Assembly: GCA_014529385.2 (NCBI GenBank)
Contig: CM043963.1
Coordinates: 4,467,001 to 4,531,000, forward strand
Reading direction: 5' to 3'
Origin: Adiantum capillus-veneris
Taxonomy: Eukaryota; Streptophyta; Polypodiopsida; Polypodiales; Pteridaceae
DNA length: 64,000 nt
Positions within the stretch are counted from its first letter, which is position 1. Each line of letters starts with the position of its first letter. The notes below the pieces were generated by a model that had not been told where the DNA came from, made no database searches, and saw only the letters and a program-made list of their open reading frames with translations. This document shows positions 11,020-21,042 of this stretch, piece by piece. The translations under genes were made by a program, and so were the position numbers.

Positions 11020-12042
11020 GATGAGAAGAATGTATTCTAGAAAGGGATTGTACAGACGAAGCCTATGTACCTAAACCCTTTCGAGAGGATTTGTTTGAGC
11101 CATTTGAGTGGACTCAAATTTTAGTGACAATGGATATATGTGTGAATACGTCTCTGCCTACTCAATTTTGCAATGAGGATGGCTACGACATAATTTCCAT
11201 CCAAATGATTTCAATGCTCAATATTGAAGACGAAGGTGAGGAACCCAAGGACTTGATGAAAGCTCAACAAGTCTTTTCAACCTCTATTATGATGCAACCA
11301 ATGAGTTAGATGAACACTCAGCTACCTCAGAAGGTTCGGGGTCAAAAAAAGAACATTTGAGAGCTAAGCTACTCTTAAAAGGAGGGAAGGAAAAGTTTTT
11401 TGACTTTCCCAACCAGAAATTGAGAAGAAAAAATGGTATAGACAAAAAAGAGACACCAAAAATGTGAAAACACAACCTATGCCATCAGTCTCCAGTAGAA
11501 CACAATTCTTGATGCAGATAGATGCAAATGATTGTGTCAAGGACAAAATCACTAGCAGATTTCCTTCAAACAAAAATTCATAAATGTCCAAGAAAATCAA
11601 GGAAGGATACTCAAGTAAACCAACAGGATAAGAAACCACTCATGACTCAAGTCGAGCAGAAAAAGAAATATCAAGAGTTGAAAAAAGATCTAAAGGAATA
11701 TATACTACCGAAATGGAAACCACAGAAGAGGATGGTAAGGATGTAATGAGTGTTCCATCCCATTACAAAAAGTATACTCTCCAAAATAAAAAAATCATAG
11801 TCGAACAACCTGTTAGGGAACTACGTAAACAGGGTGAGTCCTACGAAGGGCCTGAAAACGCTAAAAAGATAGACGTGGCTAAATCAGGAGAAGAGACTAG
11901 ACCTGCTTACATTGCGAATGACCTAATAGAAGAAGAAGGGGAGCTCTTGCTGAGCTTGCTAAAAGAATAACGAGATATCTTCCCTTGGTCTTACAAGGAT
12001 CTCAAGGGTGTTGATCCAGAAATCTATCAACATACCATACCC
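11020..12042 (+). pseudogene. Protease-RT connector of the Gypsy element
   Basis: Broken frames at 11091-11309, 11522-11746 and 11713-11970 encode charged sequence without a domain. The end (LAKRITRYLPLVLQGSQGC-like frame, then VDPEIYQHTIPMRDDGK) is the usual lead-in to a Gypsy reverse transcriptase. Confidence 0.55.
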
Positions 12043-12784
12043 ATGAGAGATGATGGGAAACAAAGTAGACAAAGGCCATACACGTATAATGAAACATTTT
12101 TCAAGAAGATAAAAGAAGAGATTGAAAAACTAAAGGAAGACAAATTCATTTACAAAATTGAACACACAGATTGGGTGTCTCCAATTGTGGTAGTACCCAA
12201 GAAGAATGGAAAATTACGAGTGTGTGCTAATCTCAAAAAGGTGAATGCAGCTACCATTAGAGACAACTTTCCTCTTCCAATCACTGAGCATGTTTTAGAA
12301 CGAGTGTAGAAAAAGAAGCTTACAGCTTCTTAGACAGCTTTTCGGGATACAATCAAATTTTGGTTGATCCAAAAGATCAACATAAAACTGCTTTTGCATT
12401 AGAATGGGGTATTTTTGCGTATCGGGTTATGCCGTTTGGGTTAACTAATTCTCCAACCACATTCAAAGGTTGATGAGCCATGCTTTTAAAGAATATCTTA
12501 GAAAATTCTTAGAAGTATATATGGATGATCTATGCGTACATTCATCAATCCTGGTTGATCATTTTGAACACCTCAAAAAGGTATTTAAAAAAAGTAGACT
12601 TTATAGGATTTGCTTAAATCTTGAAAAGTGCACATTCATGGGTAGCCAAGGAAAAATTCTTGGACATATAGTGTCTAAAAATGGCATAGATATTGATATT
12701 GAGAATATTCATGTCATTGCTGATTTTCCCAGACCAACAACAATCAAGGGGGTACAAACCTTCATGGTGCATTGTGGATATTAA
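12043..12784 (+). pseudogene. Reverse transcriptase of the 4-19 kb Gypsy element
   Basis: Classic Ty3/Gypsy RT motifs are in order: SPIVVVPKKNGKLRVCANLK (about 12180-12240), FPLPITEHVLE, then after a stop YSFLDSFSGYNQI (about 12330), FALEWGIFAYRVMPFGLTNS, and the catalytic VYMDDL (about 12518-12535). The C-terminal part continues through ILGHIVSKNGIDID. At least one stop (12307-12309) and a frame change near 12470 interrupt it. The active-site aspartates are kept. Motif style (FSGYNQ, MPFGL) fits plant non-chromovirus Gypsy elements. Confidence 0.9.
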
Positions 12785-12799
12785 TGACGGTTCATCTAC

Positions 12800-13340
12800 A
12801 TGTACGCTATTATTTCAAAACCCATGTATAGCTTAATTACACACTTTGAGTGGAACGAGGCATGTGAAGAATCCTTCATGAAGCTTAAGCAAGCTCTCAC
12901 CTCAGCTCCACTATTGAAAGCACCATATTGGAATAAGATATTTCACATACATGTAGATGCTTCCAATTTTGCTATCGGATGTATACTAGCTCAACCAGGA
13001 GATGGAAAAATTGACTTTCCTATTTCTTATGCTAGCCGACAATTGAACATGGCGGAAAAGAATTAAACCACCATCAAAAGGGAAGGATTAGGAATGATCT
13101 ATGCCATTAAAAGTACAAACATTACCTATTAGACAACAAGTTTGTGTTCTTTGTAGACCACCAAGATTTGTTGTACTTGGTCAACAAGCCATGCAGCACA
13201 GGAAGATTAGTGAGATGGTTCATCATTCTTCTGGAATTTGATTTCACTGTGGTTGTAAAAAAGGGCACTACACATCAACAAGTAGATCATTTGTCAAGGA
13301 TTGTTTCAGGAGAATCACCTAAAGGGGTAGATGATGATCT
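12800..13340 (+). pseudogene. RNase H of the 4-19 kb Gypsy element
   Basis: FEWNEACEESFMKLKQALTS leads into the RNase H core HIHVDASNFAIGCILAQ (about 12950) and ISYASRQLNMAEKN; then come a stop at 13065 and a frame change, then FFVDHQDLLYLVNK (about 13145-13190) and DHLSRIVSGE (about 13285). All expected Gypsy RNase H signatures are present, but the frame is broken. Confidence 0.88.
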
Positions 13341-13359
13341 ACCAGATGCCTATTTGTTC

Positions 13360-13730
13360 TCCGTGGAGATGATACCTCGATGGTTGGAAAACATTGTGTC
13401 ATTGATGACAATAGCTCAAGTGGATTCACAAATACCACTTCCTATTACGATCCGATTAGTCGAGCAATTGACTATATATCAATTACTAGCTGGTAGGCTA
13501 TACAGAAGGAATCGAGACGGAATATTGCTCTTATGCATTAATCCTAAAGAAAAATAACAGTACCTAAGTCAATCACATGTTACCATAGTAGGACTTCACT
13601 TTGCGGAAGACCAAACTATGCAACGAATCTTGAGACTTGGAGTATTTTGGCCAACTATGAGGAGTGATGTTCGATCTTTTGTACATGATTGTCCTCAATG
13701 TCAAACATAAACACCCATACCTCATGTAAC
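13360..13730 (+). pseudogene. First integrase-type H2C2 zinc-finger module
   Basis: After RNase H comes PRWLENIVSLM...LAGRLYRRNRDG and then H-x6-H (SHVTIVGLHF, about 13574-13605) and C-x2-C (VHDCPQCQ, about 13682-13705), separated by an F/Y-W motif (GVFWPTM). This is a complete HHCC finger of the kind that opens a Gypsy integrase. It is followed by a second such module, not by the catalytic core. Confidence 0.75.
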
Positions 13731-13739
13731 ATTGTTTAA

Positions 13740-14110
13740 AATGTCATATGTTCCTAAGTGGAGTAAATATTTGTTTACTTACTTATCAAGCCGAACATTT
13801 CCTAAGGATATGAGTAAACGCCATCAAAGAGCAATTGAAACTGAAGCAAGAGACTATGCTCTTATTGGGAACCAATTGTATCGGTGAGGTAAAGATCAAC
13901 ATTTATGCATGTCTTTGTGCAAATGAAGACGAGTATATTCCGATTATAGAACAAGCACATACTGGATTAGCTGGAAGTCACTTTTCTAGTGAGACCACCG
14001 CGAGAGAAATCTTGATGGCAGGTATATGGAGGCCAACACTTTTTGCAGATGCCAAAGAATATGTTTGAAGGCGTGATGCTTGTCACGAATAAAAAATGCC
14101 AACACGTGTA
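13740..14110 (+). pseudogene. Second integrase-type H2C2 zinc-finger module
   Basis: The same layout is repeated: PKWSKYLFTYLSS...DYALIGNQLYR (about 13755-13885), then H-x6-H (AHTGLAGSHF, about 13953-13985), IWRPTL, and a damaged C-x2-C in which the first Cys codon reads CGT (RRDACHE, about 14069-14090). A frame change lies near 13905 and a TGA at 14066-14068. The integrase core (GIDFVGPIQPP) follows at about 14160. Confidence 0.75.
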
Positions 14111-14534
14111 GATCGCATGTCCTTGAGACCAATGATGGGGGCTAGAGCTTTTGCAAAATGGGGTATAGATTTTGTTGGGCCAATACAGCCACCTGCTTAT
14201 AGAACCCAAGCTCAGTACATCATTGTAGCTACAGACTATTTGACCAAGTGAGAGGAGGCTAAAGCAACTTAAAAGAATGATGCCAGAACCACTGCTGCAT
14301 TCTTATGTGAGTATGTATTCATGAGATATGGACTGCCAATAGAAATTATCAGTAATCGGGGAACTCATTTCTCAATGAGGTAATCGAGTATTTGCTTAAT
14401 GAGTCTATGGTCATCCATAACAAATCAGCTCCCTATCACCCACAAGCAAATGAACAAGCTGAGCATGCGAATAAAATTCTTAGCTCGGTGCTGACTAAAG
14501 TGGTTAGTTCAAGAAGGACAGACTGGGAAATGAA
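14111..14534 (+). pseudogene. Integrase catalytic core of the 4-19 kb Gypsy element (5' part)
   Basis: Carries the first catalytic Asp in KWGIDFVGPIQPP (about 14158-14195), IIVATDYLTK, then IEIISNRGTHFS (second-Asp position, changed to N) and the third catalytic region HPQANEQAEHANKI (about 14440-14475). The coding sequence stops at W-E-M-N, where a 3.0-kb insertion splits it; it resumes at 17574 with N-L-H-A-S-L-W-A-Y-R. Confidence 0.85.
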
Positions 14535-14892
14535 TGTGAGGTCCCTGCCCCTTTTTGAGAGGAGCGGAGTACCTTTGATAGGTCTCCAATCCTGAAAAAG
14601 AAAAACCAACGGACATTGCCTTAGCTACTACGTAGCCACGGTCATGAACCGTTAGTGAAAGATTAGTCCTATCTCGCTATGGCAGAGCGTGACCACCATA
14701 ACCCTATCTAAAAACTATCTATAATCAATTATACCTAAAAGTATAAATCTTAGAGTGACCAACCTGTGCGCTTTTTTCTCCATGTTTCAGAAGCACAACC
14801 GCCAAGGTTTGTCTCTTTTAAGATTTATGACTTTAAAAAAAACAATTTCTAGTGTTGGAAAGTTACCCGACTCATCGGGTCCACCCGTCCAT

Positions 14893-14919
14893 AGAATGAT
14901 ACCGTCGGGGTATCATTCT
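14893..14919. repeat. Perfect 11-bp stem hairpin with 5-nt loop
   Basis: AGAATGATACC, loop GTCGG, GGTATCATTCT. It lies inside the 3-kb insertion, in a segment where cgactcatcggg also forms short inverted repeats. Function unknown. Confidence 0.85.
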
Positions 14920-15153
14920 CCCACTTTCCACACCACACTCACCCTTCTTTTGTTATCTAATTACTACCACACTGTTTAAACATACATGTTCCTTTACTTT
15001 ATTTATGATACTGGTTCGTTAAAACAGCCCTTCAAACAGTATTACAAACAATAGTCAAACAAGAAGTCGTCCAATTCTAAACCAACAACCCTTGGATTAG
15101 GTTCACTCAAGAATCTCATGAGCGTCCCATACCACTCGACAAGTACTCGTTGT

Positions 15154-15341
15154 GCTAATCTGGACGTACTCCCGCCATAGAAAAAATGGTGCCAATGTGG
15201 ATGTCATCCTCATGCCACGGCAAAACAAAACTGCAGTATCCAACTGGGCTAATCTGGGTGTACTCCCACCACAACATCAGCGGTGCCATCTTGGGCATCA
15301 TCTCACGCCTCGGCAACTGCCATATAATACCAGCGCTAATA
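15154..15341. repeat. Imperfect 94-bp tandem pair
   Basis: Two units begin gctaatctgg (15154 and 15248), continue gtactccc.cca, and end with a similar atcctc/atctca...ccacggcaa/cctcggcaa. Part of the 3-kb insertion. Confidence 0.7.
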
Positions 15342-15492
15342 AGTAGAGAGACTTGAGAGAATCCATACCAAAGGTTTTGGACAAACATTCTTTCCTATAG
15401 CAACCAGTTTAACCAGACAATCTTTCCTACTTTTCAAACATATGACGAGTTTCTTGGGGTTAAGCCCTGTGGTTTCGGTCCGTGTTTTCTTT

Positions 15493-15687
15493 TCATAAGG
15501 TAAATAATATATTCCTATGGTCTCGCATATGCAATGATGCATAACTTGAAACTGCAATACTAACCTGTACCATAGCTCCGATTGGTTCGATTGGTGGAGA
15601 CATAGCATGTTCCGCAGGGTTTCCACCGTTACTTGTACCAGCTTCATGATCATTAGCGCCTTGGGTTCGAGCACGCTTTGGAGCCAT
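15493..15687 (-). CDS. Short gag-like N-terminal peptide inside the 3-kb insertion
   Basis: MAPKRARTQGANDHEAGTSN opens a hydrophilic peptide ending in PPIEPIGAMVQ, a style typical of the first residues of plant Gypsy Gag (basic start, then acidic and Pro-rich, then a short helix). Directly after MVQ the minus strand reads CAG|GTTAGT, which fits a 5' splice site; the residues beyond it look non-coding. If so, this is a first exon in the LTR joined by splicing to gag in the missing internal region. Alternatively it is a gag remnant of a deleted element. No downstream exon is visible. Confidence 0.35.
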   Translation of the reverse strand: MAPKRARTQGANDHEAGTSNGGNPAEHAMSPPIEPIGAMVQVSIAVSSYASLHMRDHRNILFTL

Positions 15688-16130
15688 TTTTTTGTACTAC
15701 ACTTATGTTATACACTTAGAACTTTAATTGGTCAATTTCCCTAGTAATCTCTTGTTTCCAAAGAGAGTCTGTAATTTGAACCCTCGCCAACTCGGATTCA
15801 CACTTATTGTTATTGTTCTACATCTAATTTCTATACATCAAATATTTGCTAATCGTAATTAATCAAAAATTAAGTGTGTCAACTATGAGTGAAAGTTTAT
15901 GAATGCATTACTTTTTATGCTTCACATTTCTAATCCAATTCTAACTTCAATTTCTATACTTCAACTAAATCAATTTTTAGTATTATTCAAAATTCTACTT
16001 AATCTAATTGACAATAAAATTGGTGAATGAGAATTTCATCATGTATAATAAGAATATGATGAGTTCTCTTATATATTAACTTTCAATTAACTATGCATAA
16101 GTTAATAGTGAAGATGTACTAACTAGAGGG

Positions 16131-16830
16131 AGTAGATATACTTAGAGAGATTGGAGTAAAAGAAAACATACACACACATCTTTTCTAAAGTTAATTGAAT
16201 CTTACTAATCCATTAGAAAGATTAGAGTAAAAGAGAACACACACACATCCTTTTCTAAAGCTAATTGAATCTTACTAATCTATTAGAGAGATTAGAGTAA
16301 GAGAAAACATACACACACATAATTCCTAAAGTTAATTGAATCCTACTAATCTATTAAAGAGATTATAGTAAGAGATAGCACACACACACATAGCTAATTG
16401 AATCTTACTAATCTATTAGAGAGATTACAGTAAGAGATAGAACACACAAACACATATCCTTCTTTAAGCTAATTGAATCTTACTAATCTATTAGAGAGAT
16501 TACAGTAAGAGATAGCACACACACACATAGCTAATTGAATCTTACTAATCTATTAGAGAGATTAAAGTAAGAGATAGCACACACACACACATAGCTAATT
16601 GAATCTTACTAATCTATTAGAGAGATTAGAGTAAGAGATAACACACACACACACACACACACACATATCCTTCTTTAAGCTAATTGAATCTTACTAATCT
16701 ATTAGAGAGATTAGAGTAAGAGATAGCATACACACACACACATATCCTTCTTAAAGCTAATTGAATCTTACTAATCTATTAGAGAGATTAGAGTAAGAGA
16801 GAACATACACATACATCATTCCTAAAGTTA
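16131..16830. repeat. Minisatellite, ~60-85-bp unit with embedded (CA)n
   Basis: About nine units of the form (t)taattgaatcttactaatc, then tattagagagattagagtaa, then gagata..., (ca)n and a variable catatccttctttaag. The CA tract differs in almost every unit, so the unit length varies. It lies inside the 3-kb insertion. Confidence 0.93.
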
Positions 16831-17578
16831 ATTGAATGCTTAATTGATACGCACCTTATTAGTCCACTAGATTTTTTGCTCTCTTAGTAGTTTGTGGACG
16901 TCTTCTCTCTAAGAGAAGTGGCAGCACTTTGTGAGCGCTATAGAGGCAATCTCTATGTCTAAAGTGTGAGCATGGATGCTCTATCTATAGTAGAAAAGCA
17001 AACGTCCAATTTTTTTTTAATTTTTTTAAATATTTTTTTTCCCCCAAAAATCATACCCGCGTTTTTGGTACCCTTGTGGTACCCATCAGCTTGACCACTT
17101 TGTCATTATCATCAAAAGATAAGGCCACACAGCCCCCCCTCATTATGATTAGACAAGACTAGCCTCTCCTTTTCATGTGACAATGTGTCCCACTTTGTCC
17201 CCTCCTATGTGAGTCCAGGTGAGTCCATGTGCCTTCATTTGTCATCCCTGTGTATTCTTTTGTCTTTATAATTATTTTATTTATTTTTTAATAATAATTT
17301 ACTTTACATTTTTAAGTTAAACTTTACAGTCTTATATTAACTTTACAGTAGTAAAAGAAAATTCTACAATCAGTAACTAAGTCTTACAATAAGTTAATTA
17401 GTGATTCATATAGCTAAACATGTCAGAATTTTGTAGCATAAATTTTAAATTCTAGGTTTTCTCAACCTACGATTCATAATTTGAACTTGAATATCTTAAA
17501 TAATGAGTGATGGTTAAAAAAAATTCAAATGCGTAATAGAACTTGTGTGAAATTTGAAAGTAGAGACCTTACAATGAA

Positions 17579-18040
17579 TCTCCATGCTTCTCTCTGGGCT
17601 TATCGAGTTTCATTCAAAACAACTTTAAATGCTACACCCTTTAACCTTGTTTATGGTCTTAATGCCATACTGCCAATATAATTTCTATTGCCGACATTAA
17701 GGGTAGCACAGAATCTTGAGTGGACTGGACATGAATTGTCCAAAAGACTTGAAGATTTGGGAAAGCTAGATGAGTAAAGGCTAATTGCTGTAGCTCACAT
17801 CTATGCATAAAAGTGGAAACATTTTTTTTTTGATTTCCACTTGATCACTAAAACCTTCAAGAAAGGGTACTTAGTTTTACTCTAATCCTTTAAGCAACAC
17901 ATTCCCAAGTTTAAGAAAAAGAAAAACGGACCATTTATCATTGAAGATGTATCTACAAGTGGAGCAATAAAATTGTCCGCCCTAGATGGTGAACCAATGG
18001 CTAATTGGATTAGTGGATGTTGTTTAAAGAAATACAATTT
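17579..18040 (+). pseudogene. Integrase C-terminal part of the 4-19 kb Gypsy element
   Basis: Resumes exactly where 14534 stops: LHASLWAYRVSFKTTLNATPF and LVYGLNAILPI (about 17579-17680), the integrase GKNX-like region. It continues through a broken stretch to the SH3-like end GPFIIEDVSTSGAIKLSALDGEP (about 17928-17995). Several stops are present. No chromodomain is seen. Confidence 0.85.
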
Positions 18041-18109
18041 TCCACTAACCAATGAATTGCTAGAAAGAATGCATGTAGCCAAGCAAAGAAACATTAAACG
18101 ACATTAGGT

Positions 18110-18873
18110 TATTGATGAAGCCCAAGAGGAAGCTCGGTTCCAGGTACTCAAACGGAAAGCTGCTCTCAAGAATCAACAGATACCAATTCCCATCAACACT
18201 TTGGAAATAGATGATCGACAATGGGAATTACCTAAAGATGCAGTTTCAACAAATGATAACTGGTTTGATGTAATGGACCTACGCATCAAAGTACAATTCA
18301 AGAATCATAGCACCAATGCTTTGGTTGACACATGAGCTAGAGTAAACGCAATCAATTATTCCACGTACAAGAAGGCAACAAGTCAAGCATTGACAGCAGG
18401 AATAGCGACAATCAAAGGATGCAACAAGAACCCAACCCCAACATTGGGAGTAGTCAACTTGAACGTGATAATACATGGATGTTCATGTCCTCATCAGTTT
18501 ATGTCCTTTACCAGATGAACACATGAATGAGACGATGATTCTTGGAATTCCGTGTATGCGAATATACAAAGCAGTACCAGATCGGGATACAAATCAGCTA
18601 AAGCTATCACCTAAAGACGGACAACTCATTGTTCCAATTGCACCAAGCAAAGAAGAATGGAAAGGAAGCAATCAGCAGACAAAACCACAAAGTAGTCCAT
18701 CTTCTCCATCCCCTCAACAAGCAAATGCTACAAGTAGCATGCAAGGAGTCAAGAAAATTTGGGTACCAAACGCACAGCTTAAGGATAAGCCGAATCAAAT
18801 TTGGGTACCTAAGACTTCACTGACAAAACAAAAAGAAGGTTCCAAGGGTAAAAACACAGGGAACCTAACATGA
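18110..18873 (+). pseudogene. Second retropepsin-like domain downstream of integrase
   Basis: After integrase the same transcript sense encodes DLRIKVQFKNHSTNALVDT-stop-ARVNAINY (about 18270-18355), the D-T-G-A loop of a retropepsin with the Gly codon changed to TGA. TLGVVNLNVIIHGCSCPHQF follows (about 18440-18500), and after a +1 frame change ETMILGIPCMRIYK (about 18530-18570), the ILG motif near the retropepsin C-terminus. The tail is Pro/Ser/Gln-rich with two IWVP motifs. This is distinct from the protease at 10.5-11.0 kb. It could be an accessory protease domain or a leftover of another element; continuity of similarity from integrase favours the first. Confidence 0.6.
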
Positions 18874-19175
18874 AATTGGTTTGGAAGAAAAAGAAGCACT
18901 TATCTGCTCCACAAACTGTACAACTAATCAAGAAATGGTGAGTTAAGTCTCAAAAGACTCTATCACACCATACAACACCAAGCAAATCAAGCTACCAATG
19001 GCGAGAAAAAGCTCAACAATAGTCAAGAGTGCTACCAATAGCTCAAGAAATCAGTGTGCTGAAGCATCCTGATGGTACAATCAAACAAGAGCACACAAGC
19101 ATACAATATTTGCTCTTTGGAAGACATCAACAACAAACCTCGACATCAGAAACCTTTGAGTTAATTAATCAAGTG
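18874..19175 (+). other. 3' remnant of the Gypsy element, non-coding
   Basis: No ORF or LTR seen. At 19176 the sequence passes into the 3' end of the minus-strand Gypsy element, so the plus element has lost its 3' LTR. Confidence 0.5.
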
Positions 19176-19240
19176 TGAAAACACAGAACTAATGCAGGAG
19201 AGAGCCAACTGCATCAACAGGCATAGACATAACTGCTTCC
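19176..19240. repeat. ~65-bp direct repeat, left copy
   Basis: Identical to 25617-25681 (from gaaaacacagaactaatg to actgcttc). It covers the last codons of pol (...DAVGSLLH-stop). The right copy lies upstream of gag in the same orientation. Confidence 0.9.
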
Positions 19241-20223
19241 TCCAGATTTTGTCCAAAGAAAGGTTTAAGTCGGAAACCATTTATTGGTTTGACTATGACT
19301 TTGCCTGCTTCATCAGTTAAAATAAAAGTGTTTGGACCAACTGCTTTAAGAATTTTAAATGGCCCCACATACCTGAGTTTCAATTTGCTGGGTCTATGTC
19401 CCAGTTTACTGTTGTAAACCATTACCCAATCTCCTGGAGAAAAAATTTTAAACTTAATGTTCCTATTTATCCATGCCTGTCTTCTCTGTTGAATTATTTC
19501 TGCAGTGTACATGCTTTGAATCCTATCCTCCTCCAGCTTGAGCAGTTCTTCTTTCTTGTAATTTACTGACTCCTTAGGGGACAACTTCTGCTGCACTGCC
19601 ACCCTGAGACTGGGCACCAAAAACTCCATGGGTACCACTGCTTCCAGCCCATAAACCAACTTAAAAGTTGTCATTCCTGTTGTGACTTTGAATGCAGTCC
19701 TAAAAGCCCAAAGTGCGGAGTCTAACTTCTCATCCCAGTCTGTCCTGTTTTGATTTACCAGCTTCCTGATTAGCCTGACCAAAATCTTATTGGTACTCTC
19801 TGCCTGTCCATTTGCCTGAGGGTAATAAATAGTTGATTTCTTGTGCAAAATCATATGCAGTTCAGTCAGTTTACTGATCACTTTGTTAATGAAATGGCCT
19901 CCCTGATAAAAAACTAGCTCAATTGGACACCCAAACCTGGTCATGATATTCTTGTAAAGAAACTTTGCCACACTCCTTACTGCATTATCTCTCAAAGCTA
20001 TTGCTTCAACCCATTTTGTGCAATAATCAGTTGCAACCAGAATATACCTGTTCTGTGTAAATCTTGCAGGTGGTTTGATAGGACCAACAAAATCCAACCC
20101 CCACTTCTGAAATGGTTCTAAAGGTAGCACAGGTTGTAATGGCATCCTATCTACATTCAATGGTCTGCCCTCTCTTTGACATAACAAACAGTTTTTACTG
20201 AATTCCTGAGCATCCTTGATCAC
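19189..20223 (-). pseudogene. Integrase of the minus-strand Gypsy element
   Basis: 344 codons open after a TGA at 20233-20235. The H2C2 finger spans that stop (HAGNAGGHF upstream, LLCQREG here). The core has the first Asp in KWGLDFVGPIKPP and the third catalytic Glu in ANGQAESTNK. At the second position it reads LVFYQGGHF where the family has S-D-Q-G-G-H-F, so the catalytic Asp is replaced by Tyr. The C-terminal SH3-like part (GDWVMVYNSKLGHRPSKLKL, GPFKILKAVGPNTF) is complete. There is no chromodomain. The pol ORF ends at 19189. Confidence 0.9.
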
Positions 20224-20232
20224 AGTAGGCCA

Positions 20233-21000
20233 TCAAAGTCCTGCTTGAAATATCTTTTTTGTTGTAACATCTCCTGAAAAGTGGCCTCCTGCATTACCTG
20301 CATGAGCCTCTGCAAGAACTGCTCTCTGTTCATATTCAGGAACACATCTCTTGATCACTTGGTCAATTCCTCTCTTATACAACACCCCTGCAATCACTGT
20401 AAATGGTTTACTTCTTAGGGCCAACCTCTTTCTATGATCCTTGTTCATTGTTTCAGGTAAAACTCCTTCAGTTAAAAATTGCAACATGTCCTCATACCAG
20501 TCCCCTGACTGGTCAGTCACCTGAATAAGAAAAAGTTCTGCATCAGGTAATTGATCAGGTACACCTTCAGGATCATATTCCCCTGACTCTAATCTACTCA
20601 AATAATCAGCCAAGACATGAAGTCTTCCAGGAGTATGTATAACCACATAGTCAAACTCCTGCATTAACAATATCCACCTGGCTAACCTTCCTGACAAATG
20701 TGGTTTATTGACCAGGTAAATCAATGCTTGGTGATCAACATGAAAAATTACCTTGTTTGCCAACAAGTAATGCCTAAACTTTTGTAAAGCATATACCATT
20801 CCCAAGCACTCCCTTTCTGTCACTGTGTAGTTTTTTTCTGCAGGTGTTAATACCCTACTAGCATAATAAATGGGTCTGAACCATCCTCTTCTTTGCTCCT
20901 GCATCAATGCTGCTCCAACTGCTACATGGGATGCATCTACAAAGATATGGAATGGTAATTTCCAATCAGGAACAATCAGTACAGGTGCTACTGTTAGCAT
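20233..21000 (-). pseudogene. RNase H and integrase finger of the minus-strand Gypsy element
   Basis: 255 codons. The RNase H core is FVDASHVAVGAALMQEQ, YYASRVLTPAEKNYT, ERECLGMVYALQKFRHYL and FHVDHQALIYLVNK, then DYLSRLESGE. A connector leads to the H-x6-H half of the integrase finger (EAHAGNAGGHFSGD). In frame with the pieces on both sides; bounded by TAA at 21043-21045 upstream and TGA at 20233-20235 downstream. Confidence 0.92.
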
Positions 21001-21042
21001 ATTCTTCAGAATCTGAAATGATTTGATTTGCTCTTCCTTCCA

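Larger units (their letters stand above)
14535..17573. mobile_element. 3039-bp TG...CA insertion with 5-bp TSD (solo LTR or non-autonomous LTR element)
   Basis: Starts TGTGAGGTCCCTGCC and ends GAGACCTTACA. It is flanked by ATGAA at 14530-14534 and 17574-17578. Removing it and one ATGAA restores the integrase reading frame across W-E-M-N-L-H. TG...CA ends and a 5-bp duplication are LTR-retroelement signs. I find no internal LTR pair, so a long solo LTR is the simplest reading. It contains a short minus-strand gag-like start, a hairpin, a 94-bp tandem pair and a minisatellite. Confidence 0.8.

Noticed and set aside
16131-16830. CRISPR-like array (repeats with variable spacers)
   Set aside because: Units are contiguous and share the same body; the variable part is a CA tract, not unique spacers. 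No cas genes; eukaryotic context.
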